Assembly (NCBI GenBank): GCA_964601895.1
Contig: CAZROT010000006.1
Span: 1-64,000 of the forward strand
Source of the DNA: CAZROT01 sp964601895
Lineage (GTDB): Bacteria; Pseudomonadota; Gammaproteobacteria; Enterobacterales; Enterobacteriaceae
Reading direction: 5' to 3'
Length of the DNA: 64,000 bases
Part shown: positions 9,127 to 18,216 of the stretch, piece by piece
Layout: the number at the start of each line of letters is the position of its first letter
Position numbering within the stretch: position 1 is the stretch's first letter
Notes under the pieces: model-generated
Database searches by the model: none
Told to the model about the DNA's origin: nothing
What the model saw: the letters and a program-made list of their open reading frames with translations, nothing else
Program-made: the position numbers and the translations under genes

Positions 9127-9272
9127 TATTCCTCCTCTAAAAGGCACAGTCTGCGCGCGAAGTTACCGCTATCCTGTTGCGAAATGCGCACAGCCAGGAT
9201 TTTTGTCCAATCTGCTTAATGTTATACTGAAGGTTAGCACAATCTCACTCTATAGAAGCGACACAACAGGTA

Positions 9273-11174
9273 ATGATTGTTTTTTCTGGCGTTCAAATCC
9301 AACGTGGTCCTCGTTTTTTGCTTGATAATGCCAATGCAACCGTCAATGCAGGGCAAAAAGCAGGTCTGGTCGGCAAAAATGGTTGCGGTAAATCAACCCT
9401 ACTGGCGCTGATAAAAGGTGAAATCAGTACTGATAGTGGTTCTTGCATGTTACCGCATACCTGGACGTTAGCCTGGGTTAATCAGGAAACACCAGCTCTG
9501 GAAATTCCTGCGATAGACTATGTTATTGATGGTGATCGTGAGCTGAGAACGCTGGAAGCTGACCTGGAAACCGCAGTCGCAAAAAATGATGTCCAGGCCA
9601 TTGCCAACATACATACCAGACTGGATATTATTCAGGCTTGGACCATCCACTCAAGAGCCGCGACCTTACTGAATGGGCTGGGATTCTCACAGGAAAAATT
9701 ATCACAACCTGTGTGTTCATTTTCCGGTGGATGGCGTATGCGCCTTAACCTTGCACAGGCGCTCATCTGTCGATCTGATTTGTTATTACTTGATGAACCA
9801 ACGAACCATCTGGATCTGGATGCCATTATCTGGCTGGAGAAATGGTTAAAAAATTACCCAGGAACCTTAATTATTGTTTCACATGACAGAGATTTTCTGG
9901 ATTCGATTACTGATAAAATTTTGTACATTGAACACCAGAAAATCTACGAATACAGCGGTAATTATTCTTCTTTTGAGCGTCAGCGTTCTGCTACACTGGC
10001 GCAGCAACAAGCACTCTACCGCCAGCAGCAGGAAAAAGTAGCACAATTTCAGCAGTATATTGATCGTTTTCGCGCACAGGCAACCAAAGCAAAACAGGCG
10101 CAAAGTCGTATCAAAATGCTTGAACGCATGGTGCTTATCGCACCGGCACATGTTGACAATCCTTTTCATTTTAGTTTCCGTACACCAGAAAACTTACCAA
10201 ATCCATTGATAAAAATGGAAAAAGTGAGTGTGGGTTACAGTAACTGTACCATTCTGCATTCCATTAAACTGAATATCGTACCGGGATCACGTATCGGTCT
10301 GTTAGGGCAAAATGGCGCAGGAAAATCAACGCTTATCAAATTGCTGGCGAACACCCTGAGACCACAAAAGGGTGAATTCAATTTAGCTAAGGGTGTCAGA
10401 CTGGGTTATTTTGCACAACATCAGCTGGATATTTTACATCCTGATGAATCGCCATTACAACACATCAGCCACATAGCCGGCCGTGAATCTGAGCAGCAAC
10501 TACGTGATTACCTTGGTGGCTTTGGCTTTCATGGTGACAAGGCACTTTCCCCTGTTACTACATTTTCTGGTGGTGAAAAAGCACGACTGGTATTGGCATT
10601 GCTGGTATGGCAGCGTCCTAATTTGTTACTGCTTGATGAACCCACCAATCACCTGGATTTAGACATGCGTCAGGCGTTAACAGAAGCGCTGATGAATTTT
10701 TCGGGTGCACTGATAGTTGTCTCCCATGATCGCCATTTATTACGTTCAGTGACAAACGATTTTTATCTGGTGCACGACAGTCGGGTAGAGCCTTTTGAGG
10801 GTTGCCTCGATGACTATCAGCAATGGTTAACCGATTTGCGTTCTCTACAAAATTCGTCATCGAATACGCCAGCAAAAAAAATGCCAGACAACCAGGGGCA
10901 CAACAAAAAAGATAAAAAACGTCATCAACTGGCATCAGGTAACAACCCACAGTCGCTACGTAAGCAACTTCTTAGCTTAGAAAAGGAGCTGGAAAAATTA
11001 AGTGCAGAACTGGCAGCTATTGAAATCCAGCTCAATGAACCTGCGCTTTATTCTATTACCCGCAGGCCGGATTTAGACCACTGTTTACAACAACAGATGC
11101 GCATAAAAGCTGAACTGGAGGTTATTGAAATGAACTGGCTGAACGTACAGGAACAACTGGAAACAATCAGTTAA
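9273..11174 (+). CDS. yheS: ABC-F ATPase YheS
   Basis: Cytosolic ABC-F protein with two ATPase domains and no membrane part; relatives act on ribosomes to rescue stalled elongation. It has 633 residues (637 in E. coli). First Walker A GKNGCGKST is at about 34-42 and signature SFSGGWRMRLNLAQAL near 150. A charged linker follows (AQSRIKMLERM), then second Walker A GQNGAGKST near 350 and signature FSGGEKARLVLAL. A coiled-coil C-terminus ends the protein. Divergent from kefG. Confidence 0.95.
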   Translation: MIVFSGVQIQRGPRFLLDNANATVNAGQKAGLVGKNGCGKSTLLALIKGEISTDSGSCMLPHTWTLAWVNQETPALEIPAIDYVIDGDRELRTLEADLETAVAKNDVQAIANIHTRLDIIQAWTIHSRAATLLNGLGFSQEKLSQPVCSFSGGWRMRLNLAQALICRSDLLLLDEPTNHLDLDAIIWLEKWLKNYPGTLIIVSHDRDFLDSITDKILYIEHQKIYEYSGNYSSFERQRSATLAQQQALYRQQQEKVAQFQQYIDRFRAQATKAKQAQSRIKMLERMVLIAPAHVDNPFHFSFRTPENLPNPLIKMEKVSVGYSNCTILHSIKLNIVPGSRIGLLGQNGAGKSTLIKLLANTLRPQKGEFNLAKGVRLGYFAQHQLDILHPDESPLQHISHIAGRESEQQLRDYLGGFGFHGDKALSPVTTFSGGEKARLVLALLVWQRPNLLLLDEPTNHLDLDMRQALTEALMNFSGALIVVSHDRHLLRSVTNDFYLVHDSRVEPFEGCLDDYQQWLTDLRSLQNSSSNTPAKKMPDNQGHNKKDKKRHQLASGNNPQSLRKQLLSLEKELEKLSAELAAIEIQLNEPALYSITRRPDLDHCLQQQMRIKAELEVIEMNWLNVQEQLETIS

Positions 11175-11256
11175 TCGCGTACCTTTTACTAAAAAAACTT
11201 TCCATAATTCACTGATTTCATAATACCCGGTATATGTTTTATGGGGAAAGCACACA

Positions 11257-12237
11257 ATGAATGATATCCAGGTGAGTATTATTGTACCTGTTTACAATAA
11301 TGAAGAGCATCTTGCAGAGCTTTTCAGCTCATTACTCCATCAATCTGGTGTCATGATGGAAATTATTGCTGTCAACGATGGCTCGACCGATGGCAGCCTT
11401 ACCCTGCTAGAAAACATCGCACAACATGACAAACGTGTCATTATTTGCAATCAGGATAACCGGGGTCCTGCTGAAGCCAGAAATGCAGGCATACAACTGG
11501 CCCGAGGAACATGGATAGCCTTTGCCGACAGTGATGACTGGCTGGCACCCGACACATTACGCCTGTGGCACAATCTGGCTACTGAATTACGCGTAGATGT
11601 ATTAATAGGTAATGGATTTAATTTCGCCACACGCCCACAACAAGCAACAATGCTGCCGTTATTAAAGCGTCAGCCATGGAATGAAATCATAACGGGTAAA
11701 CAATGGATTATCAGAAGCGTTGCGCAAAATGAATGGCCTCATTATGCGTGGCTGCAATTGATCCGCCGTGAACTGATTATAGAAAATAATCTGGCTTTCA
11801 TCCGTGGTATAGCACATGAAGACATTTTATGGACTACCCGGCTCGCCCTCGTTGCCGAACGTATCAGCTTCTGTTTTCAACCCTGTTATGGTTACCGGGT
11901 TAACCCTCACTCAATCATGCATTCACTGTCTGAACAGTCAATCTTCTGGCGAGCAGAAAGCTACCTCTTTATTATTAAAGAATTAGTGGATATTGCCACA
12001 GGACATAATCAGGATGCACAATTACGCAAGGCGTTATTACGTCAGGCCAATCGCGAAAGTGGACACCTGTCAGGATTAATACGTAAGAAAATCAATAAAC
12101 GTGCATCACGTAAAAAATTAGCAAATACCTTCATACAACTACATCTGGGCAAGGCTATTCTTCGCGGCGCAACGACGTTCAGTGAATTATGGCGCGCCAT
12201 ACGCTGCTGGTATACTTTTTCCTGCCTACAAAAATAA
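11257..12237 (+). CDS. Family 2 glycosyltransferase, WaaH/YibD-like
   Basis: GT-A fold sugar transferase: VSIIVPVYNNEEHL at the start, AVNDGSTDGS near residue 40, and the metal-binding acidic motif ADSDDW at about 90-95. The middle segment (WLQLIRRELII...HEDILWTTRLAL) resembles E. coli YibD (WaaH), which adds glucuronic acid to the LPS core. That assignment is an inference from partial resemblance. It lies after yheS where E. coli has yheT-yheU, so it is probably an insertion. It likely modifies a surface polysaccharide. Confidence 0.8.
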   Translation: MNDIQVSIIVPVYNNEEHLAELFSSLLHQSGVMMEIIAVNDGSTDGSLTLLENIAQHDKRVIICNQDNRGPAEARNAGIQLARGTWIAFADSDDWLAPDTLRLWHNLATELRVDVLIGNGFNFATRPQQATMLPLLKRQPWNEIITGKQWIIRSVAQNEWPHYAWLQLIRRELIIENNLAFIRGIAHEDILWTTRLALVAERISFCFQPCYGYRVNPHSIMHSLSEQSIFWRAESYLFIIKELVDIATGHNQDAQLRKALLRQANRESGHLSGLIRKKINKRASRKKLANTFIQLHLGKAILRGATTFSELWRAIRCWYTFSCLQK

Positions 12238-12576
12238 TTATGCATCGCTCAGAAAAAGTATAAACCCATAAAGGAAATCAATAAAAAGATTAAGCATAAA
12301 TGATGCATTCACAGACTGTGATCTGCTATCGTAGTAGTGGCAGTGATATGATTGCACACAATATCCGGTAATTTACCCGGTAACTGCTTTGTTTTCGCAG
12401 CATGCAAGGAAAAGATACAGCGCGCCAGGCAAAAAAGTGCCAGAAAACCTGATTCACCCGATAAATGTTAACAACAACTCTGGCAATTAAATTGACTCTG
12501 ATTGATCAATTATAAAAATGTACATTAAAACAAGCTGGTTATACTGAGCACATAACCACATGGAGTCAGAATCAAT
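12238..12576. other. Intergenic region upstream of prkB
   Basis: 339 bases with no gene found. A possible -10 box TATACT (12540-12545) lies just before prkB but has no good -35 partner. Near-palindromic CCGGTAA/TTACCCGG at about 12364-12380 may mark the end of the preceding transcript. No trace of yheU was recognised. Confidence 0.4.
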
Positions 12577-13446
12577 ATGTCAATCAAACATCCAATCATA
12601 GCAATCACCGGTTCAAGTGGTGCGGGAACCACCACAACCAGCCTAGCCTTTCATAAAATTTTTCAGCAACTTAATATTCGCGCTGCACAATTAGAAGGTG
12701 ATAGTTTTCATTATTACACGCGTCAGGAAATGGATTCAGCGGTCCGTAAGGCACGTGAAGAAGGACGATACATTAGCTATTTTGGTCCGGAAGCCAACGA
12801 TTTCGGTTTACTGGAGAGCAGTATTATTGAATATGGCGAATGTGGTCGCGGCCGTTCACGTAAATACCTGCACACTTATGATGAAGCAATGCCATATAAA
12901 CAGGAACCGGGTACCTTCACTCCCTGGCAGGCATTACCGGAATCAACAGATGTCTTATTTTATGAAGGATTACATGGTGGCGTGGTCACAAAGCATCATA
13001 ATGTTGCCAGCCATGTAGATTTACTGGTTGGTGTTGTTCCTATCGTTAATCTGGAATGGATTCAAAAACTGATACGTGATACCAATGAAAGGGGTCACTC
13101 GCGCGAGGCAGTAATGGATTCAGTAGTACACTCGATGGATGATTACATCAACTACATTACCCCGCAGTTCTCACGCACACATATTAACTTTCAGCGAGTA
13201 CCGACTGTCGATACTTCAAATCCATTTGCTGCTAAGGCTATCCCTTCATTAGATGAAAGCTTCGTGGTGATACACTTTCAAAACCTGGTACAGACGAACT
13301 TCCCTTATCTCCTTTCAATGTTACAAGGATCGTTTATATCTAACATAAATATGTTAGTAGTCCCGGGTGGTAAAATGGGGCTGGCAATGGAGTTAATCAT
13401 GACGCCTCTGGTACAACAATTACTGGACGGAAAAAAGATAACATGA
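12577..13446 (+). CDS. prkB: Phosphoribulokinase-family protein PrkB
   Basis: P-loop kinase of the phosphoribulokinase family, 289 residues, exactly the E. coli length. The nucleotide loop GSSGAGTTTTS is at about 12-22. LEGDSFH and VQKLIRD-like segments (WIQKLIRDTNERGHSREAV) are intact. The physiological role in enterobacteria is not settled; a Calvin-cycle role is unlikely since no RuBisCO is implied. It precedes crp, as in E. coli, with yhfA missing. Confidence 0.93.
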   Translation: MSIKHPIIAITGSSGAGTTTTSLAFHKIFQQLNIRAAQLEGDSFHYYTRQEMDSAVRKAREEGRYISYFGPEANDFGLLESSIIEYGECGRGRSRKYLHTYDEAMPYKQEPGTFTPWQALPESTDVLFYEGLHGGVVTKHHNVASHVDLLVGVVPIVNLEWIQKLIRDTNERGHSREAVMDSVVHSMDDYINYITPQFSRTHINFQRVPTVDTSNPFAAKAIPSLDESFVVIHFQNLVQTNFPYLLSMLQGSFISNINMLVVPGGKMGLAMELIMTPLVQQLLDGKKIT

Positions 13447-13818
13447 AACAAGGTTAATGGTATATTTTCATTATAATACAACATGTTAAAATTTAGCCAC
13501 CCGGAACCTTGATGAAATTTTTCTAAAAAAATACAGGCATCTTAACGGCGGGTATTCCTCTGAAATCAATGTCATGCAACATCGATTCAATCTTTTGCTA
13601 CAAACAATAAACAAAATACATTCATTTTTTACAAAATCAATTAGAATTTAGTGATCATTTCCCTCAAAATGTCTTATACAAATTCCATCACTGTGTTATA
13701 CCTTGCAGCATATTTTTTAATAAACGTAATACGCTAAAACAGCATATTAATAAATATATCAATCAGGAAACGTGAATTCCTGTTAAAACATAGCCACCAC
13801 AACAGAGGATAATAACGA
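13447..13818. promoter_or_regulatory. Intergenic region with tentative crp promoter
   Basis: 372 A+T-rich bases before crp. TTATAC (13674-13679), 17 bases and TATACC (13697-13702) form a plausible sigma-70 promoter. A sequence resembling half of a CRP site (AGTGATC, about 13651-13657) lies just upstream, which could fit crp autoregulation, but the other half-site is poor. The leader before crp would be about 110 bases. Confidence 0.35.
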
Positions 13819-14451
13819 ATGGTGCCTGGCAAACCACAAACAGACCCTACTCTCGAATGGTTCCTGTCTCACTGCCATATCCACAAATACCCATCTAAAA
13901 GTACGCTCATTCATCAGGGTGAAAGAGCCGAAACACTTTACTACATCGTAAAAGGCTCTGTTGTGGTGCTGATTAAAGATGAAGAAGGTAAAGAAATGAT
14001 ACTCTCTTATTTAAATCAGGGAGACTTCATCGGTGAACTGGGCTTATTCCAGGAAGATCAAGCTCGCAGCGCATGGGTCAAAGCAAAATCTGCCTGTGAA
14101 GTCGCTGAAATTGCGTATAAAAAATTTCGTCAGCTGATTCAGGTTAATCCGGATATTTTAATGCGTCTGTCTTCACAAATGGCCAATCGTTTACAAATTA
14201 CTTCTGAGAAAGTGGGTAATCTCGCTTTTCTTGATGTAACCGGTCGTATCGCTCAAACGTTACTTAATCTGGCAAAACAACCTGATGCCATGACCCATCC
14301 GGACGGCATGCAAATTAAAATAACACGTCAGGAAATCGGCCAGATTGTGGGCTGTTCTCGGGAAACTGTAGGACGCATTTTGAAGATGCTGGAAGATCAA
14401 AATCTCATTTCAGCTCATGGTAAAACCATCGTTGTTTATGGTACTCGTTAA
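13819..14451 (+). CDS. crp: cAMP receptor protein
   Basis: Global transcription factor of carbon metabolism; binds DNA as a dimer with cAMP. It has 210 residues, the same as E. coli, and is almost identical throughout. The cAMP pocket GELGLF, and the helix-turn-helix with recognition segment SRETVGRIL near 180, are unchanged. It should therefore recognise the standard TGTGA-N6-TCACA site. SD AGAGGATAA precedes the ATG. Confidence 0.98.
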   Translation: MVPGKPQTDPTLEWFLSHCHIHKYPSKSTLIHQGERAETLYYIVKGSVVVLIKDEEGKEMILSYLNQGDFIGELGLFQEDQARSAWVKAKSACEVAEIAYKKFRQLIQVNPDILMRLSSQMANRLQITSEKVGNLAFLDVTGRIAQTLLNLAKQPDAMTHPDGMQIKITRQEIGQIVGCSRETVGRILKMLEDQNLISAHGKTIVVYGTR

Positions 14452-14708
14452 ACACCCATAAAAAGCAGGTAATACCCTGACGAAGTATGCTGTATATTGC
14501 TTCGTAATGACGCTCACGATGATAACTACCAACATTGCCTTGTCTTTTCAAAAAACATATTTTTTTAAAACAGGCGTGAGCAGCATTATAAGCAGATAAA
14601 GACATAGTTCTTCCCTCTGAGTCTTTGGCAAAAGTACTTTTAATAATTGTCTGACTACAATGACGGGTATCATGGCAATTCTACAATACCCGACACTCCC
14701 TGCTGACC

Positions 14709-16226
14709 ATGCAAAACACCACCATTAGTCTCACTTTAGAGCAGAATGACATGATTCAGCAGGCTCTGGCCCTGCACCAGGCCGGTCACTTCGATGAAGC
14801 CCGGNNNNNNNNNNNNNNNNNNNNNNNNNNNNNNNNNNNNNNNNNNNNNNNNNNNNNNNNNNNNNNNNNNNNNNNNNNNNNNNNNNNNNNNNNNNNNNNN
14901 NNNNGCAATGCGCTGCACAACCTCCAGCGCCATGAAGACGCACTCGACTGCTATGACCGCGCTATAAGACTGCAGCCTGATTATGCAGAAGCCTGGTCCA
15001 GCTGTGGCATGACTCTGCGCGAGTTAAAACGCTTTCAGGAAGGCCTGACCAGCTATAATCAGGCGCTGACTCTAAACCCGAAACTGGCTGCAGCATGGTA
15101 CAATCGCGGTAATATTCTGCGAGATTTAAAACGTCCACAGGAAGCACTGATAAACTACGATCAAGCCCTTTCTCTGTATCCTGATCTCCCCGATGCCTGG
15201 TATAACCGTGGTATTGCTTTTAATGAGCTAAATCGCCTGCAGGAAGCCGCAGAAAGTTATGATCGCGCCATCAGCCTGCGCCCTGATTACGCAGAGGCCC
15301 TGTTTAACAAATCACTGGCAAAAATCATGGGCGGTGACTACACCGAGGGCTGGCAGCTCTATGAATGGCGCTGGAAAACAGTGGATTTCATAACCATCGA
15401 TAAAACTGCATGGCCCGGCACCCTGTGGCTCGGGCAGCAGTCACTTGCCGGCAGGACACTGCTCATTCATCCCGAGCAGGGCCTCGGTGACTACCTCCAG
15501 TTCATCCGCTATGCGCCCATGGCGGCAGAGGCCGGCGCTTCGGTCATTCTTGAGGTACCTCCTGCTCTCATGTCCCTCATTGCCACCCTGCCCGGACAGT
15601 TCCGGCTGATTCCCTCAGGACAGCAACTCCCAGAGGCTGATTATCACTGCCCCGTCATGAGCCTGCCTCTGGCTTTTGGTACCTCCATAGAGACCATTCC
15701 GGCACGCACCTACCTGTTCCCTGATTCACAGAAGCAGACAGCCTGGCTGCAGCATCTCGCAAAATCCACTGCTCTCAGAGTCGGCCTCGTCTGGTCCGGC
15801 TCTGCCAGTCATAAAAATGACCATAACCGCAGTATCCCCCTGCAGCAGCTTGAGCCCCTGCTGGCACTGCCCTGTGAATTTCACAGCCTGCAGAAGGAAG
15901 TCCGCACAGAAGATGCTGCCTTCATGGCTCACTGCGGCCGCATTCATAACCATCAGCACCAGCTCGGCGATTTCTCCGACACCGCGGCACTCACTGCTGC
16001 CATGGACCTCATCATCTCCGTTGACACTTCCGTTGCACACCTCGCCGGCGCCATGGGCAGAAAACTGTGGATACTGCTCCCTTATGTCCCCGATTACCGC
16101 TGGATGCTCGACAGAAGCGACAGTCCCTGGTATCCCTCTGCCACCCTTTTCAGACAGCCTGCTCCCGCAGACTGGCACTCCGTCATACTCACCCTCAGGC
16201 AGCAGCTTGAAAAATATTGCCAATAA
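14709..16226 (+). CDS. TPR protein with GT9-like glycosyltransferase domain (internal assembly gap)
   Basis: The N-terminal half consists of 34-residue tetratricopeptide repeats (for example AAWYNRGNILRDLKRPQEAL and DAWYNRGIAFNELNRLQEAA). The C-terminal half (about 250 residues) resembles family 9/heptosyltransferase-like domains (LLIHPEQGLGDYLQFIRY, ISVDTSVAHLAGAMG). Such proteins are candidate protein- or glycan-modifying enzymes. A run of 100 N (14805-14904) interrupts the repeats, so repeat number and true length are unknown. The frame continues only if the gap length is suitable. G+C is clearly higher than in the neighbours, suggesting transfer. Confidence 0.8.
   Translation: MQNTTISLTLEQNDMIQQALALHQAGHFDEARXXXXXXXXXXXXXXXXXXXXXXXXXXXXXXXXXXNALHNLQRHEDALDCYDRAIRLQPDYAEAWSSCGMTLRELKRFQEGLTSYNQALTLNPKLAAAWYNRGNILRDLKRPQEALINYDQALSLYPDLPDAWYNRGIAFNELNRLQEAAESYDRAISLRPDYAEALFNKSLAKIMGGDYTEGWQLYEWRWKTVDFITIDKTAWPGTLWLGQQSLAGRTLLIHPEQGLGDYLQFIRYAPMAAEAGASVILEVPPALMSLIATLPGQFRLIPSGQQLPEADYHCPVMSLPLAFGTSIETIPARTYLFPDSQKQTAWLQHLAKSTALRVGLVWSGSASHKNDHNRSIPLQQLEPLLALPCEFHSLQKEVRTEDAAFMAHCGRIHNHQHQLGDFSDTAALTAAMDLIISVDTSVAHLAGAMGRKLWILLPYVPDYRWMLDRSDSPWYPSATLFRQPAPADWHSVILTLRQQLEKYCQ
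14805..14904. other. Assembly gap (100 N) inside the TPR repeats
   Basis: Exactly 100 unknown bases, the conventional placeholder for a scaffold gap of unknown size. It falls in the tetratricopeptide-repeat part of the gene, where near-identical 102-base units commonly break short-read assemblies. Confidence 0.95.
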
Positions 16227-16261
16227 CAGAAATATATTCTCTGTTACAAAATAGATCGTTG

Positions 16262-16837
16262 CTAATTATTAAGAAAATTATTCAGCAATTCATGCCCCTG
16301 TTCGCTCAGTATGCTCTCCGGATGAAATTGTACGCCCTCCAGTGGCAAAGTCAGATGACGAATCCCCATGATTTCATCCATCACTCCATTACGTTCCGTC
16401 CATGCGGTAATTTCCAGGCAGTCCGCCAGAGATTCAGGTTTAATAACCAGTGAATGGTATCGTGTTACTGTGAGCGATGGTTTTAATGCACGAAAAACAC
16501 CTTGTTGATTATGGAAAATGACAGAAGTTTTTCCATGCATGACCTCACGTGCCCTGACTATCTGCCCACCAAACACCTGTCCCAGCGCCTGATGCCCCAG
16601 ACAAACGCCCAGAATAGGCAGTTTGCCTGAGAAAAACTGAATAGCAGCCAGTGAAATACCTGCTTCATTCGGCGTACAGGGTCCTGGAGATATCACCAGA
16701 TGTGAAGGAGCCAGTTCTTCGATATCGGATAATTGCAGGGTATCATTACGTCTTACGAGTACATCAGCGCCTAACTCACAAAAATATTGATAGAGATTCC
16801 ATGTAAATGAGTCATAGTTATCAATCAGTAACAACAT
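16262..16837 (-). CDS. pabA: Aminodeoxychorismate synthase glutamine amidotransferase subunit
   Basis: Supplies ammonia from glutamine to PabB for p-aminobenzoate and folate synthesis. Class I amidotransferase with nucleophile in GVCLGHQ (near 80) and the His/Glu pair in VQFHPESILSEQGHELL. The N-terminus LLIDNYDSFTWNLYQYFCEL is that of PabA rather than TrpG. The frame opens at TTG 16843, but ATG 16837 gives the standard start and 191 residues. It converges on the TPR gene; argD and fic are absent. Confidence 0.93.
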   Translation of the reverse strand: MLLLIDNYDSFTWNLYQYFCELGADVLVRRNDTLQLSDIEELAPSHLVISPGPCTPNEAGISLAAIQFFSGKLPILGVCLGHQALGQVFGGQIVRAREVMHGKTSVIFHNQQGVFRALKPSLTVTRYHSLVIKPESLADCLEITAWTERNGVMDEIMGIRHLTLPLEGVQFHPESILSEQGHELLNNFLNN

Positions 16838-17066
16838 ATCCAATCAAGCTCACAAATTATAAATACAACCTCACCAGGAAAGCATCATCCTGATAAACAG
16901 CAGCCTGGCCTTGCAACTGGCCCAAAAGAATACACAGGCTAATGTTTGCAAGGCTCCTGATTACAGCACGCGCTAGGAAAAATCCGCCAATTATCATTTG
17001 CTAAAAAATACAGGATGAAGATTGAATCTGTCACACCGCATTACAAGAGTAATCAGTTATGTTATA

Positions 17067-18125
17067 TCAACAGCTGCCGACAAAACCTACTGCATCATAG
17101 ACTTTCTTTAGTGTTTCTCCTGCGTATTTTCTCGCTTTTGCTGCTCCTTCCTGCATCACTTCGTTTAAGCGCACTTCATTACCACGCAGGGAGTGATAAC
17201 GCTCTTGAAAACCTGCCAGCATTTCACAAAGCGCATCCGCCACGGCAGCTTTCAAATGACCATATTGCTGTCCTGAAAATTCTATTTCCAGCGCAGCCAC
17301 CGATCTACCCGTTATCCCCGACAGAATATTCAGCAGATTAGAAACACCAGGTTTATTTAGCGTATCATAACGCACCACAGCAGGCTCATCCGAGTCAGTC
17401 ACTGCACGTTTTATTTTTTTGACTATTGACTGAGGATCTTCCAATAATTCTATGAAATTATTGCTGTTTTCGTCTGATTTTGACATTTTTTTACCTGGGT
17501 CCTGCAGAGACATGATGCGCGCGCCAGATGCCGGAATAAATGCCTCAGGGACAATGAATACATTACCGTATAATTCGTTGAAACGTTGCGCAATATCACG
17601 GGATAATTCCAGGTGCTGTCTCTGATCATCGCCCACAGGCACCTGATGCGTTTGATACAGCAGGATATCTGCTGCCATCAACACCGGATAACTAAATAAC
17701 CCCGCATTAATGTTTTCTGCATAACGTATCGCCTTGTCTTTAAACTGTGTCATGCGGCTAAGTTCGCCAAAATAGGTATAACAGCTAAGTACCCAATTTA
17801 GCTGACTATGCTCTGGGACCTGAGATTGAACAAAAAGCGTACTTTTTTGTGGATCAAGCCCACAGGCAAGGTACAATGCCAGCGTATCCAGAGTTTTTGT
17901 TCTTAATCTTTCTGCATCCTGACGCACCGTGATAGCATGTAAATCCACGATACAATAGATACAGTCATAAGTATCCTGCAAATTAATCCATTGACGTAAT
18001 GCCCCCATATAATTACCAATAGTCAACGCGCCAGAGGGTTGTGCTCCACTAAAAACTCTTAATTTATTTGTGGCACTCGGTTTTTTTGCTATCGCTGACG
18101 TATTGTCTAAAACAGGATGAGTCAT
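17067..18125 (-). CDS. trpS: Tryptophanyl-tRNA synthetase
   Basis: Class I synthetase, 352 residues (334 in E. coli). The extra N-terminal ~18 residues resemble the extension seen in some other Enterobacterales. The HIGH-type motif reads TIGN (SGALTIGNYMGALRQW) and the KMSKS loop is KKMSKSDEN. Both are intact, as is the GDDQRQHLELSRDIA segment. It stands alone between pabA and mrcB instead of in its E. coli gph-rpe-dam neighbourhood. Confidence 0.96.
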   Translation of the reverse strand: MTHPVLDNTSAIAKKPSATNKLRVFSGAQPSGALTIGNYMGALRQWINLQDTYDCIYCIVDLHAITVRQDAERLRTKTLDTLALYLACGLDPQKSTLFVQSQVPEHSQLNWVLSCYTYFGELSRMTQFKDKAIRYAENINAGLFSYPVLMAADILLYQTHQVPVGDDQRQHLELSRDIAQRFNELYGNVFIVPEAFIPASGARIMSLQDPGKKMSKSDENSNNFIELLEDPQSIVKKIKRAVTDSDEPAVVRYDTLNKPGVSNLLNILSGITGRSVAALEIEFSGQQYGHLKAAVADALCEMLAGFQERYHSLRGNEVRLNEVMQEGAAKARKYAGETLKKVYDAVGFVGSC

Positions 18126-18216
18126 TTTATTTGCTGCTCCTTAACTGGTATCAGACTATTTTATGTGCCCTGCTCTGATGACGGCAAGATAGTCAATGCC
18201 GCAACACACAGGTCAG

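Noticed and set aside
15817..16254. 145-codon frame overlapping the TPR-glycosyltransferase gene
   Set aside because: Low-complexity Ser/Pro-rich translation of a shifted frame in G+C-rich DNA.
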